A model generated the notes under the pieces. That model saw only the letters and a list, made by a program, of their open reading frames with translations. It did no database searches and had not been told where the DNA came from. A DNA stretch of 64,000 bases from Cryptomeria japonica. Lineage: Eukaryota > Streptophyta > Pinopsida > Cupressales > Cupressaceae. Of the stretch, positions 1 to 12,049 are shown piece after piece. Numbering within the stretch: position 1 is the stretch's first letter; each line of letters starts with the position of its first letter. Where the stretch lies: the NCBI RefSeq assembly GCF_030272615.1, contig NC_081408.1, positions 761,910,673-761,974,672 of the forward strand, read 5' to 3'. The translations under genes and the position numbers were made by a program.

Positions 1-888
1 GATACCATAATCCATAGTCAATAGTGCCTTTCAAATGTCTGAATATCCTTTTGGTTGCTATCAAATGTGTTTCCTTTGGATTCTTCTGAAATCTAGCAAC
101 TAGACCAACTGCATGAGCTATATCCGGGTTGTTGTGAACAACAAAGTGAAATTTTCCAATCATTGACATGCACTCCTCATGAACAGATGTGGCTTCATCT
201 TCCTTAGAAAGTTTACATCCTGTAACCATTGGTGTCCCAACTGGTTTACAGTCACTCATACCAAATGTCTTTAATAACTCTTTCACATACTTAGACTGTG
301 TGATGAAAATACCACTCTTCATTTGTTGTATTTCCAAACCTATGAAATTTTTTATCTCTCCTACTAGAAACATTTCAAACTCACTTTTCATTTCATTTGC
401 AAAGTCATTGCTCATGTCATCATTATCTCCAAATATGATATCATCCACAAACACTTCACTAACCAGTATCTTATCTCCTTCAGATTTGAGATATATGTTG
501 CTATCTTCACTGGTTCTTTGAAAACCTATCTTCATCAGGTGTGAATGAAGCCTCTCATACCTTGCTCTTGGTACTTGCTTTAATCCATATAATACCTTGT
601 GCAACTTACATACCATGTCTTTTTCATCAGTCAAAGCATAACCATCTGGCTGCTCAATGTATACTTCTTCTTCCAGTATTCCATTCAAAAATGCCAACTT
701 CACATCCATCTGATATACTTTGAATCCCTTATGTGCTGCAAATGCAAGTAAAAGTTTGACACCTTCTAGTCTAGAAACTGGTGCAAAAGTCTCACCATAA
801 TATTCTCCTTCTTCTTGTGCATAACCTTTGTAAACCAATCTAGCTTTGTTGCGGACTACAATACCATCTTCATTCAACTTGTTTTTTA
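1..888 (-). pseudogene. C1 reverse transcriptase and start of RNase H
   Basis: Copia reverse transcriptase, making cDNA from the element RNA in the cytoplasmic particle. The frame is open from about 888 to the window edge (about 295 codons). It contains the Copia landmarks YQMDVK, LYGLKQ and the catalytic box FVDDIIFG (usual form YVDD), then the segment leading into RNase H (ending GTIDYGLWY at the edge). It joins the upstream integrase part by a frame change at about 885-892, apparently a four-base deletion in the codons for the conserved GTKW-V stretch. Seen directly; the family assignment is secure. Confidence 0.88.
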
Positions 889-3603
889 ATACTTAGTACC
901 TATCACATTTTTATTCCCTGGTCTAGGTACTAGGGTCCATGTATTGTTCTTCTCAATTTGATCAAGCTCCTCCTCCATAGGTTTGACCCAATGCTCATCT
1001 CCAAATGCTTCCTTAGTAGTTCTAGGCTCAATAGTGGAGATCATGCAAGAATTCTCTCTAATTCTTCTTCTGGTTAACACTCCAGCATCCTTATCTCCAA
1101 TAATCTGGTCAGGATTGTGATTGAGTCTCACATACCTCGGAATAACATGATCATTATCTTCAGGTTCTTCTTTATTATCATCATCTTCTTCTAAATCTAC
1201 CTGTTCTGATTGAATTGGTACAACAACATTCACATTACCAGTTTTAGGTTTCACAGGTTCTGGTTCCAAAAATAAAATGCAAGGATCTTCATCATTTTTC
1301 TCTACACCGGTTTCCCTTGAGACTTCAGGATACTCATCCACTCAAACTTCATCACTCTCAATGATTCTTTGTGTCTGGTTGTTATAACATTTGTAGGCCT
1401 TACTCTTGGTGGAATAACCAAGAAATATTCCTTCATTACTTTTAGCCTCAAACTTACTAACATAGGCATCTCTCTTAATAAAACATTTGCTGCCAAATAT
1501 CTTAAAATAAATAACATTAGGTGATCTACCATACCAATATTCATAAGGAGTCTTATCCTTACCTCTTTTTACCAAAATCCGGTTCATAGTGTAGACAGTT
1601 GTGCTGACAGCTTCTCTCTGGAAATTTTTCGCTACACCTCCTTGTATCAACATCATCCTAGTAGCTTCAACAACTGACCGGTTGATCCTCTATACAATAC
1701 CATTATATTGTGGTGTCCTCGGTGCAGAAAGTTGTTGTTTGATACCATTTTCTTCACAATATCTAGTGAATTCCTCAGAAGTAAATTCATCGCCCTGATC
1801 AGTCCTCAGACACTTTATCTTCTTACCACTCTCCTTTTTAGCTAAGGCCCTAAATGCCTTGAAATTACTAAATACTTTTGTTTTATCATTCAAGAATGTG
1901 ACCCACATCATTCTTGAGCAATCATCATTGAACATCATAAAATATCTATCACCTTGAATACTTTTAGTCCTTATTGGTCCACAGAGGTCTGTATGAACCA
2001 AATCTAACAGATGTTCCGTTGAAAAATATTTGCTCTTGAAATTTGAGGATGTCATCTTTCCCAGCTGACATTCCTTACATAGAGCATTAACTGGTTTGTC
2101 CAACTGAGGCAAACCTCTCACTGTCTTGGACTTACTCACTTTAACAATGTTATCAAAATTTATATGACAAAAGCTCCTATGCAAAAGCTAACTATCATCT
2201 ACTTTAGAAATTAAACAGTTGCTGACTTTAGGATTCAAGTGAAACGAGTTACCTTTAGTCCACTTGCTGGTTGCAATCAGTTCACCTTTGCTCCCATAGA
2301 TTTTGTACATACCATTCTTAAACTCCAATGGATATCCTCTGCCATTGAGTTGAGCAACACTCAAAATATTATGCTTTAGACCTTCAACCTAGTAGACATC
2401 ATCTGCACTGCTCTTTCCATAAAGAGAAATAGTTCCCTTACCTTTAACCATGCAGGGTGAGTCATTACCAAATCTTACAACTCCATCATCAAATTCCTTC
2501 AAAGAAATAAATTTGCTTCGATCACCAGTCATGTGATGTGAACAACCACTATCAATGATCCAATCATCAGAATTATCCATGCGAGAAACTAAATCCTTCT
2601 GATCAGATGTCTCCTCTTTAATGGCTACAAACACAATGTCTTCATTAGCATCACCATCAGATTCCTCATTAGTGATACAATCATCAACTGCAATAAGACA
2701 ATCTCTTTTGCCTCATCCCTTGTACTTCTTGAATTTCTCTTGCTTGTGCTCATCATCTCCATTAGGACAGTTAGCTGCAATGTGTCCAATCTTTTTGCAT
2801 GCAAAACATTTCAAAGGCAATTTACCTCTATATTTATCGGTACCACTGGGCAACTGCTTGGCCAACAATGTTGCAAGCTCAACCAAACTGTCTTCATCAT
2901 CAACTTCTCTACTAGATCTAGATTCATAACTGTGACTGACATCTCTACTTTTCCTCATAGATGGGTTAGAAACTAAAGCTCTAAATGAAGGCTTAGATTT
3001 CTAAACACTACCATCATAACCATTTAATTCAAAAGTAGTAAGCTTACCAATGATGGAGTCAAGGGTTACCTTAGTTATGTCAATAGATTTTAGCTCCTGA
3101 ATGGCTGCAACTCGGATAGTGTAGACTGGTAACAAGGTTCTCAACACCGTACTAACCACTGTGGCATCTTCCACTTTACCACCAGCACTCTTGATCTCAC
3201 CAACTATCTCTTTTATCCTTTGACCATACTGTTTTATATTCTCACCTTTAGCCATCTACACGTCATCGAAATTTCCTCTTAGACTCTCTTCCTTGGCAAT
3301 ATTCACATGTTCATCACCTCTATAAATCTCTTCAAGTTTCTTCCATACCTCATATGCAGTCTCCAAACCATGGACATCTACATACTCTGCATCAGACAAA
3401 GAACTGATAATAGCCTCCAGTGCTTGATTGTTTTCGTGTTTCTCTTTCTTCTGATCATCAGTCATAATCCCAGTAGGTGCAACATATTGAGTACCAACAT
3501 GTTCCCAGTATTGACTTCCTAGACTCTTAATATAAATTTTCATTCTATCACTCCATATTCTATAGTTCTCTCTATTAAACTTCGGACCTTCCTTATTCAT
3601 CAT
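886..3603 (-). pseudogene. C1 gag, protease and integrase, one frame with seven stops
   Basis: Gag starts at the ATG at 3603 (double Met, MMNKEGPKFNRENY), a UBN2-type Copia gag. Downstream in the same frame come a CCHC knuckle (CFACKKIGHIAANC, about 2810), protease with DSGCSHHMT (about 2540), the GAG-pre-integrase zinc finger and the integrase core (HTDLCGP, then D and E residues to about 1690), and the linker towards RT. Seven in-frame stops interrupt it: TAG at 3256, 3001, 2389, 2188 and 1690, TGA at 2713 and 1342 (lowest coordinate of each codon). No frameshift is needed between 3603 and 890. The Copia polyprotein is normally a single ORF of 1,300-1,500 codons, so this is an almost full-length but dead copy. 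Confidence 0.9.
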
Positions 3604-3659
3604 GTTCTACAAGATCTTTACCTCAAGTTGTTAGGCTTAGACCTTAGAGGACCTGAGAA

Positions 3660-3671
3660 GATCTGATACCA
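3660..3671 (-). other. C1 primer binding site
   Basis: On the minus strand this reads TGGTATCAGATC, matching the plant initiator-tRNA-Met type site (TGGTATCAGAGC) in the first ten bases. It lies two bases inside the LTR end at 3674, as expected for Copia minus-strand priming. Confidence 0.85.
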
Positions 3672-3673
3672 AT

Positions 3674-5086
3674 TGATGGTATGATGAAAGAATAAGGATC
3701 AGGTAAACTACTAAGAGGGGGGGTGAATCAGTAGATAGAAAACTGATTTAAACTTTCACCAATCTCAGAATCAACCTCTCAAAGCAAACTATAAACTGAC
3801 AAGTTAAACCACTGAACTATAAAGGCAATATCACTATCAAGTTTAACCAGTTGATTGTTACAATAGATTAACAGTAAACAACTTGAAACTTCACAAACAT
3901 CTAAATAATTTTACTATTATAAGTAAAACCTCATTTCATATTGTTGTCGGTTATCATAACATATCAAAGTGGATTAAGTAGTTAAGCAATTCAATCATAG
4001 TAAACATAACCATAAAAACATTCATCACTTGACACAATATTTTGACGTGGAAACCCAAATGGGAAAAACCACGATGAGATGAGACTCACAAGAATTCCGA
4101 CCTCTTTTGAAGATCGCCCTGTTAGGAGCCAAGTCTGTTAAAGCTTTTATAGAAAGTCTTGTTAAGAACAGATCCTGTTAGGGACCACCTGGTTAAGGGA
4201 TTGACTATAATGCCCTATTAGAAGCAATACCCTGTGAGGAGTAACCTCGGTAGAGGATTTTAAATCCAAGCTAATGGACCACCTGGTTAGAGGATTTGAA
4301 TAACACTAAGCTTGTTAGATCTTACCCGGTTAGGGGATTTTAACTGTCGTAATTGTTACAAAATAATAGAAGTTTGTTGATATGTTTGAATAACACTACA
4401 CTTGCTTGTTCAGATCCTTTTCATGCTCCTATCTACCTTTACACAAACTGCAAATACATCATCCGGTTTGGCAACCACACACTCAACTAAATCTTTGCCA
4501 ACTCTGAAACAAAACAACTCATCAACCTTATAAACAAATCACTAGGTCGGTAACACTACAAAAACATAAGTCTCTCGTAGAGATTACAAACAAATCGGTT
4601 CAAGTATGACCGTTGGATTACATAATAATCTTTGCACATCATTCAAGAAAGCCTCGACCGCTCCTTGATCACCACTTCATCGAACTCAGTAACTCATCAC
4701 GCACTTTGCATTACATGCAATATACTTGCTCATTCCCAAGACAAAAACTATTATCTTAACGCACCATAAACACTTTGAAACTCTTCTCATACAATATACA
4801 TGTGTCATAATCATTACCGCTCATCATCAGATCATAAACCAATATAACCAATTCACCAAACTTAATCAGTTAGGGTTTATCAAATCAACATGTAGGGTTT
4901 ACCGGTTCAACTCTCTAATACTTAGCAATACTAGTTCACTCCACAAACTTACCTACTGGTTATAGTTCCCTTCACTAGCTCTTCCTACCGGTTACAAAAC
5001 AACATTATAATAATATCATTATTGGTTAATTGACTTCAATGATAACATAACAAATCATTAATGCAATCTTCATGCAAATGCCAACA
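3674..5086 (-). repeat. C1 5' LTR (1,413 bp)
   Basis: On the minus strand it begins TGTTGGCATT and ends ACCATCA, directly before the primer site. The start is the same one seen in C4 and C9, a Copia LTR type recurring in this window. The plus-strand reading shows the motif GGGGGGTGAATCAGT near its left end and a GACGTGGAAACCC-AAATGGGAAAAACC segment near 4050, both also found in the LTRs of C4 and the solo LTR. The second LTR is outside the window, so the length rests on the TG...CA ends alone. Confidence 0.82.
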
Positions 5087-6427
5087 ACTTCTTCATCTAG
5101 TTCAAGGATTCCATTGGAAGTTGATATTTTTACATCACCCATAAATCACAATCCACAGAGAGTAGATATTGGGGTATAGGATTCAGCCGATGACAGTCAT
5201 ATTGAGGCAAATTTTCAAGGGGGGCAACAAGCCTTTTTTGCGTCTGTTTCTAATCCACAAAAATTCATCAAGGCATCAAGCATACCAGAGTGGGATAATG
5301 CTATGAATGAGGAATATGATTACTTGATTAAAAATCACACTTGGGATTTGACTACTCTTCCTAAGGGAAGGAAGTTAGTTCGATGTAAGTGGATATATCA
5401 GACTAAATTTTCCATAGATGGGTAATTGATAAGTACAAGGCACACTTAGTTGCAAAAGGTTTTTCACAAGTTGAGGACATTGACTACACATAAACATTTA
5501 CACCAATTGCTAAGATGACTTCCATTAGACTCACACTTGCTATAGCTGCAACATATGGTTGGGCTATGCATTAGATGGATGTAAAGAGTGATTTTCTTCA
5601 TGGAGAACTTGAAGAGGAGATCTATATGGACCAACCACTAGGGTTTGTTCATGATTCGTCATTAGTTTGCAAACTAAGGAAATATATCTATGGCCTCAAA
5701 ACAAGCCCCTCGGGCCTGGTATGCCAAGATGGATTATTATCTTCTATCTTTAGGATTTACTAGGTGCCATTCTGATCCTAATGTGTATCTATTACAACAT
5801 GATGATTCTCTTTTGATATTGGTACTTTATGTTGATGATCTTTTGATTACTAGGAGTACTTCATCTGCCATTTCAGTAGTGAAGTCAACACTTCAACATA
5901 GATTGGACATGACAAACTTGGGCTAATTACACTACTTTCTTGGCATTGAGATTTCCCAATCCAATTTAGGGATTACTCTTTCTCAACCCAAGTACACTCT
6001 TGATTTACTTGCTCGATTTCACATGACTACTTGTAGACCAACTATGACTCCCTTTTTATCTGGAGTCAAGCTTGAGACTTCTTGCACTTCACCTTTGGTT
6101 GATGCTACTTTGTATCGACAATTTGTTGGTAGTCTTATTTATTTGACTCATACTAGGCCTGACATATAATATGCAGTTGGCATGGTTTCCATATTTATGC
6201 AGGAGCGTCATGAGTTGCATTGGAAATAAGCTAAGAGGATTCTTCATTACCTTCATGGAACACTTGGGCATGGGATTCATTACAGAGTTGGTTCTTTAGT
6301 TGACTTGGTTGGATTTACAGACTCAGATTGGCCTGGTGATATTGAGTATTGCAAGTCTATTTCATATTACAATTTTTCTCTTGGTTTGGATCCTATCAGT
6401 TGGTCTAGCAAGAAACATAATACTATT
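5087..6427 (+). pseudogene. C2 Copia reverse transcriptase (left half)
   Basis: Plus-strand Copia pol fragment. Recognisable parts are the RT start (WDNAMNEEYDYLIKNHTWDL, about 5290-5350), QMDVKSDFLHGELEEE (about 5575), the catalytic YVDDLLIT (about 5830), YFLGIEIS (about 5940) and the RNase H start (TDSDWPGD, about 6320). It contains many stops and shifts. The left end is created by insertion of C1 at 5086/5087 and the right end by insertion of G3 at 6427/6428; the sequence resumes at 19474. The gag, protease and integrase of C2 lie beyond C1, outside the window. Confidence 0.88.
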
Positions 6428-7211
6428 TGTATATGGTGAAAATGGATAACAATAATAACAATATTGAAAGGCTAAATAGATTCAACCACAAAACCCTAGC
6501 CTAACAATCAACAAAGATCCACCATAACATATGAAGATTACCTAAGACAATGCAAATCACATGAAATCACAAAGATTATACCATCACATGTCCAATAGGG
6601 TTTTGATCTCCATTCTTCCTATCTCCATTGATCTTACTTGATATATTTGCTCTCAGATTTTATGTGCACAAGAGTTCAATAAAGAACGGAATGTGGTTGC
6701 AAGTAGGATCGTAGTGTAGTCAATTGATCAAGTAGTTAGCTCCTTAGGTGATTAGCTCATTTAGGGTTTGATAATGAAGGAAGCATCTCCTTATATAGAA
6801 GACACTATATGAAATGGAGGGATAAGATTGAGAGGTGTAACAGGAGGTCGGCTATGATTAGAGGGTAGGTAGAAGAAATAATAAAATAATGAAAGGGGTA
6901 GGTAGTGTATGAATTAAGAGATGAATGACATGTGTCATGGGTAGAAAAGGTTAATGAATTAATTAAATAAATAAAAATTTATTTAATTAATAGAAGAAGT
7001 GGGATCAATTAAATAAATAAGAATATTTATTTAATTTAGGAAAATGATAATTTAAATAAATAAATGTATTTATTTAAATGAGAAATAAGGCTAGAAGAGG
7101 ATAAATGAATTAATTAAATAAATAAAGATTTATTTAATTAATAGAAGAATTAAGCTTAGATAATTAAATAAATATTTATTTATTTAGACATGACAATTTT
7201 AGGTGTCTACA
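6428..7211 (-). repeat. G3 3' LTR (784 bp)
   Basis: Plus-strand ends TGTATATGG and GTGTCTACA. It is nearly identical to 18679-19468. The inner half is AT-rich with repeated TTTATTTAATTAA-like words (about 6955-7190), which account for the only length differences between the two LTRs. In element sense it starts TGTAGACACC and ends CATATACA. Confidence 0.95.
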
Positions 7212-7228
7212 TTTTACCCCTCTTTGAG
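7212..7228 (-). other. G3 polypurine tract
   Basis: Minus strand reads CTCAAAGAGGGGTAAAA immediately before the LTR start; this primes plus-strand DNA synthesis in LTR elements. It confirms that the element sense strand is minus. Confidence 0.85.
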
Positions 7229-7448
7229 ACAATGCGACTTGTCGCGTTGTTTCAAAGAAGATAAGATGAACTGATACAGAGTTGCCCCAGGATGGGAATG
7301 ATATGCCCCCTCAAGAGATTGGATGAAAATGTCTGAAAAGATTGCAAACAATCTCTCGATAAGAAAGACAAGATAGAATGGATTGACCGGATAAAGTGAC
7401 AAAGTCACGGGATAACAAAGACTGACTCGGGAGACAAGGGCTAGGGGT

Positions 7449-7460
7449 AGTTTATAAGAT
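7449..7460 (+). promoter_or_regulatory. Possible TATA box of the antisense gene
   Basis: AGTTTATAAGAT lies about 90 bases before the first ATG of the plus-strand PMD gene (7549). Spacing and sequence are compatible with a plant TATA box; nothing else proves promoter activity. Confidence 0.3.
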
Positions 7461-7733
7461 AGACCACGGGGGAAAATACATCCTCATTGTCATCTACACA
7501 TCCACGAGACCATATTGTAGAGCGAAAATTTAGCAGGAGCAGTCAGCAATGATGGCTTTCACTCATAGATTTGACCGTGTTCCCCAATTTCAGAGGCTAG
7601 CAGAGGCAGGAGAGCCGGTAAGTACCACCAAACCTCCTCGTACTTTGACGCATTTAATTTTGTCATTAATGCATGTCGAATAGGGTAATAAATGTGCTTA
7701 GACTAGGGTCCAAAAAGTGTCAAAAAAACATCC

Positions 7734-7990
7734 AGGTGCGTTTGCGTTGGTGCCAAGCGCGTCTGTGTTTGTGCCAGGCGCGTCTATGTCTGGACCCTTG
7801 TCTGTGTCAAATATGGCCGCGTCTGTGTTGTTTAGGCGCGCTTGTGCCAAGAAGGCACGTCTATGTCAACTAGGCGCGTCTATACAGAGCATAGGCACGT
7901 TTGTGTCAGGCAGGTGCGTCTGTGTCAGACAGCTGCGTCTGTGCAGTCTTTGAGCGCGTTTATGTCATGTAAGCGCGTTTGCGTTTGAAA
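7734..7990 (+). repeat. Minisatellite of CGCGTCTGTGT units in the intron
   Basis: About thirteen degenerate units of 18-22 bp, core GGCGCGTCTGTGTC, run end to end inside the 806-bp intron of the antisense gene. The same core occurs in reverse orientation at 16638-16828 and 18048-18560 in the same element. Confidence 0.85.
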
Positions 7991-8104
7991 AGTATGAATT
8001 TGCATCTTCTAGGTCAAATCGGCAGTTCTGTGATGAACATATGCTGTCGATTGGATAAGTTGCTGAGAGGATACACTCAAGCAGGTCCTCTAGGAAGACT
8101 AGGA

Positions 8105-8393
8105 TAGATCAAGGCACTTTGTGATGAACAATGAGTACCAAGATAGAGTACTTTGTGATGAACAGGGAGTACTGAAATATGAGCAGCACTTTGTGATGAA
8201 CAGGGAGTGCAAATGTGAGTAACACTTTGTGATGAACAGGGAGTGTCACACACATAGTACTTTGTGATGAACAGTGAGTACCACTAGGATAAATAGAAAC
8301 ACTTTGTGATGAACAGTGAGTGTCACTAGGGTAGATAGCCATATGCATTTAGATAGCGAGTAGCATTTTGTGATAAACAGTGAATGCCACGAT
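8105..8393 (+). repeat. Second intron repeat, CACTTTGTGATGAACAG units
   Basis: Eight copies of a core (A/G)(C/T)ACTTTGTGATGAACAG(G/T)GAGT, spaced about 30-50 bp, fill the 3' part of the intron up to about 30 bases before the acceptor site. In several units the word following the core echoes the word before it (for example AGTACTT...GAGTACT), giving short inverted repeats. Confidence 0.85.
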
Positions 8394-10358
8394 AACTAAC
8401 ATGATTGAGTTGTTTGACTGCAGGAGTATTTGCCGATGCTGGAGTCACGGGAGAGATTCCCGTCAACGCAGAGGTTGCGACCTGAGTTGTCGCTCGAGGA
8501 CAGAGCTGCCATCAAGGAGATGGGTTTGAGACATGTACTGTATGTGCCTGAGTTTCGGGCAAACATGGGTTTGTTGACTGCGCTAGCTGAGAGATGGCAT
8601 TCTGAGACGTGCACATTCCATTTGCCTATGGGTGAGATGACAGTCACCCTAGAGGATGTATACAGGATTCTGCGGGTGCCGATCGATGGGGAGTTGATCC
8701 CATACGATCAAGATGGAGACAGGGAGGCATTGAGACGGGTATTTCAGGATCCTAGATTGGAGATGAGGGCAAGACACATGGCATGGGACACCATGACAGC
8801 CACAGGGCTAGCATTGCCAGCAGTGATCGGAGGAGCTATCAGTGGGTTCCTATGTCCGGATAGGGCGACACGAGGATTGGCTGTGGGTTGGGGGGGAGCA
8901 CTGGAGACACTGATGACACAACATACTAGATATGCCTGGGGACTGTGTGTGCTAGCACACTTGTATTACGAGCTGCATCAGTTTGTTTATCATGGATCAG
9001 TGGGATTGGGCTATGGAGTTACATTGCTGCAAGTATGGGCTTATGAGCATCTGCCGGTTACCCGACCGATACACTTCAAGGGCAGAGGTTATGGACGCAG
9101 CTTTGTGCATTTGTACGATATGATCACATCGCAGCCGCGGATTGGCAGGCTAGAGTACTGGCGACGAGTGATTGATGACATTAATGAGTTCATATTGCGA
9201 CCTTATCTGGGTTGCGAGCAGTGGGAGGATGGTGCAGTTGAGCTACCGTACACCTTTCAGAGCAGGTACCTGATTGGGCGGATGCCCTATGTGCTAGAGA
9301 GGCAGCTGGTAGATAGGATTGGCTGACAGTTTGGTCGGATTCAGAGGATGCCCCAGGGATCAGGCATGTATGCCCGCACAGTCAGAGATCAGGCACAGTT
9401 TGGGCCGCTACTGTCGTATGATCAGACAGTGACTCAGCTAGTGGAGATGATACCTCTTCCTTGGGACATGTGGCCTAAGATCGAGGACACCGGGATGGAT
9501 GCTGAGTATACAACATATTGGGTAGAGCATCCATTCCCCCGATTGATAGATCCAGGAGATGCACTGGAGGGAGATGGTGGTGGTGATGAGGATGATGGTG
9601 GAGGCGAGGGGGGTCGAGGCCAATGGAGGAGGAGAGGAGTAGTTGGGGAGAGGCGAGTTGCACCTCGGAGGGAGGGTGGAGAGGAGAGGCAGGCTCGGGT
9701 GGTGAGGGGTCGCGATGGATTGCCTTTATAGGTGCCAGCAGCACAGGGTCCCACGCAGGTGCAGATACAGGGACAGGGACAGAGACAGGTACCAGTAGAG
9801 GCACAGGGGCAGGTACAGGGGCAAGCACCCGCAAAGGAGGAGCCACAGGCAGGGGCAGAGGCAGAGGGGGTTGACCCAGTGGAGGCTGAGCTACTGGATC
9901 TAAGGGAGATCTGCCAGGGCCCGGCAGATGAGATTCAGGATCTGGAGAGGGAGAGGGATCGACTCAGGACTAGGCTCAGGGATACTGAGCGAGAGCGGGA
10001 TCAGGCTATCCAGTGCTACACAGAGGCTGAGACAGCACTGAGGGCTGGGAGGCAGGCAGCAGAGGACACAGGGGCCGGATATGCCTATGTCCTGCAGGCA
10101 GGAGAGGAGATAGCCTATTTGAGGGACCTCTACTATGGTGCAGTGCCAGCAGATCAGTGGGCGAAGAGCTTCCATAGACCGTCGCGTACAGCGACAGCTA
10201 CGGGAGGGAGCCGGAGGAGACAGGCATCGAGTGGTGGGGTCATGGGTCCTCCACCACCACCAGATAGAGAAGACATGAGGGATGATCCTGGGGCGGGTCC
10301 TTCAGGGGCTCAGATTCCACCGAGGCCAGGCAGCTTCGAGGGAGGGAGTTCATCATAG

Positions 10359-10458
10359 CCTGAGAGGGCTCCCTATGTATCAGTTTTGTACCATTTTTGT
10401 ATTGTAAACACTAGCGGGTGATTGTAGCCATATGATTTTGATATCATTGTATCATGAC

Positions 10459-10519
<61 letters not shown>

Positions 10520-12049
10520 TGATTCATCTTTGCAGTAGCTATATGCATGCGTACCTATGTGATGAGATGTTCTTATGTGATGCTTATGATATGGATGCAA
10601 ATATGTATATGATGTGATGCAATATTTTTGTTCTTTAATGTTTTAAAATGTTATACCAATGCAAATGTGAATGTATGAAATGCAAATGAATATGATAATG
10701 CAAATGATTATTGTTCTAACAGGTGTTGTGTGCAGGATGTGATGCAGTTGTGATATTTATATGTATGTATGAAATGCTTATATGTGGTAATGCAGGTGCA
10801 ACTATATGAAATGCAAATGTTTTTGGTGTGTCATTATACTCAGTCATGTGATAGCATGCTACGAGGACTCGAGAAGGATGATGGCAATCAAGAAAGGGGG
10901 ATGGAAGACAGAAGATATGAAAGTGAAAGAGCTTCTTGTGCATTATCATGGCAAGTAGGTTATGACAATCGAGGTATATGTTCGACCGAGAAAGTCATTG
11001 TACTTGTTTGCATGGAGATAAGACAGTCACAAACAAGGAATGCCCCAGTTCACACTAGACTCACAGTGTCCTCATATCCTTGGACAAGTCATAGCATTAC
11101 TAAAAGACAATCCACAGACAACAAATACAAATAGGTGATGATACCCCATCCTCGCCTTTCTAGTCAAAGACATCCCGGAAAAGCTAAAAGACATGTCACC
11201 AAAAAGCTAAAATCAAAAGAAAACCAAGACTCGACACCAACATCCACTATAGTCCTCAAGTTTAGTGTCTCTTGTCACTTGTATAAGTCTAATTTGATTG
11301 TGGTCACAATGTTTACTTTCACAGAAAGGATAGATAGCACTGAACCATATGTTGTCTGAGTCTGTTGAAAGATTTGATTTTGTTGAAGCCCATTGTTGCT
11401 GCTGTGTCTCATCTGAAACTGACTGAATCCATGAAACTGATACTTTATTGTGGAGAAGATGAAACTTTATTGCGGATCTGTGATGCAAATGTTGCTTTAT
11501 TGTGGATTGTGCGCGGATAGACTGAAGAAAGCTGGAAGAAACTGTACTCCTCGAAACATGTGATGTTCTCAGTTCCACACCCATTACTAGACATAGGATT
11601 TGCCTTAGCCACATATAGGATCTGATTTATTATGGATGGAAAGGGATGAAAAGGAATGTTTATTATGAATGGCTAACCAATTTTGGGTAGATCAATAACA
11701 AGCCATGATGGGAATGGGTAAGTTTATTATGAACGAATAGGTTGTGAGTGTGTGCAAAGTGAAATGATGAAAGTGAATCCTGAAGGAGGGAGGAGCAATG
11801 TCTCTACACATGGCACTGGTGACCCAGTTTTCACCATGGTACTTGCCCAGGGCGCCATCGAAGTGGTTTTCACCATTGGACGAAATTATTTCTCTTTAAT
11901 TTTTTCGATTTTTCAATGTTTTTTGTGTCACAATGCGCCTGTTTGCCAGGTTTTCACCAAGTAACGATTTTTTTGTTTTATAATTTTTTTGTAGTTTTGA
12001 ATTTTTTTGATTTTTTTTTGTATTTTTTGAATTAGGATACTCTGAAGAG
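10359..12049. other. G3 spacer, no gene recognised
   Basis: Between the end of the antisense gene and the integrase remnant. It holds a TA microsatellite, several scattered ATGCAAATG words (about 10592-10820 and 11482) and a block with repeated CTTTATTGTGGA words (about 11440-11510). Short open frames on both strands (up to 133 codons) show no domain. Such long spacers between integrase and the 3' LTR are usual in Tat elements. Confidence 0.6.
10462..10514. repeat. TA dinucleotide microsatellite
   Basis: An almost perfect run of TA repeats of about 53 bp. The translated Tyr-Ile frames over it are artefacts. Confidence 0.97.

Larger units (their letters stand above)
1..5086 (-). mobile_element. 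Copia LTR retrotransposon C1, cut by window start
   Basis: Minus-strand Ty1/Copia element. Reading leftwards from 5086 it shows a 5' LTR, a primer binding site, gag with a zinc knuckle, aspartic protease, integrase and reverse transcriptase in the Copia order (integrase before RT). The remaining RNase H and the 3' LTR lie beyond position 1. The right end is placed at the TG...CA LTR edge at 5086, where an unrelated plus-strand Copia pol (C2) begins, so C1 is nested in C2. The target duplication cannot be tested because the other end is missing. The coding frame is kept for 2.7 kb with stop codons only, plus one small deletion near 888, so the copy is dead but not strongly rearranged. Confidence 0.93.
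7549..10358 (+). pseudogene. Spliced PMD-domain gene carried antisense in G3
   Basis: Two-exon gene on the strand opposite to gag. Exon 1 is 7549-7617 (23 codons, MMAFTHRFDRVPQF...), ending CCG|GTAAGT; exon 2 starts at 8424 after TTTGACTGCAG. Both boundaries are phase 0, so the frame runs on. Exon 2 encodes a plant mobile domain (MGLRHVLYVPEF, W-H-ETCTFHLP-GEMTVTLEDVY, about 8520-9300, then WPKIED near 9470), then a Gly/Arg-rich and Gln/Gly-rich stretch and a charged coiled coil (RERDRLRTRLRDTERERDQ, about 9945-10005), stopping at 10356. Two in-frame stops break it: TGA at 9324 and TAG at 9729, with no frameshift. PMD proteins (PF10536) are host silencing or developmental proteins also found in transposons; antisense extra ORFs are known for Tat elements such as maize Grande. 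Confidence 0.82.

Noticed and set aside
9434-9846. Minus-strand Pro-rich frames opposite the PMD gene
   Set aside because: They are shadows of the Gly/Arg-rich plus-strand coding sequence.
10432-10617. Open frames over the TA run (Tyr-Ile repeats) on both strands
   Set aside because: Pure microsatellite translation with no domain.
11213-11614. 133-codon minus-strand frame in the G3 spacer
   Set aside because: Composed of repeat-like CTTTATTGTGGA words in translation, with no domain.
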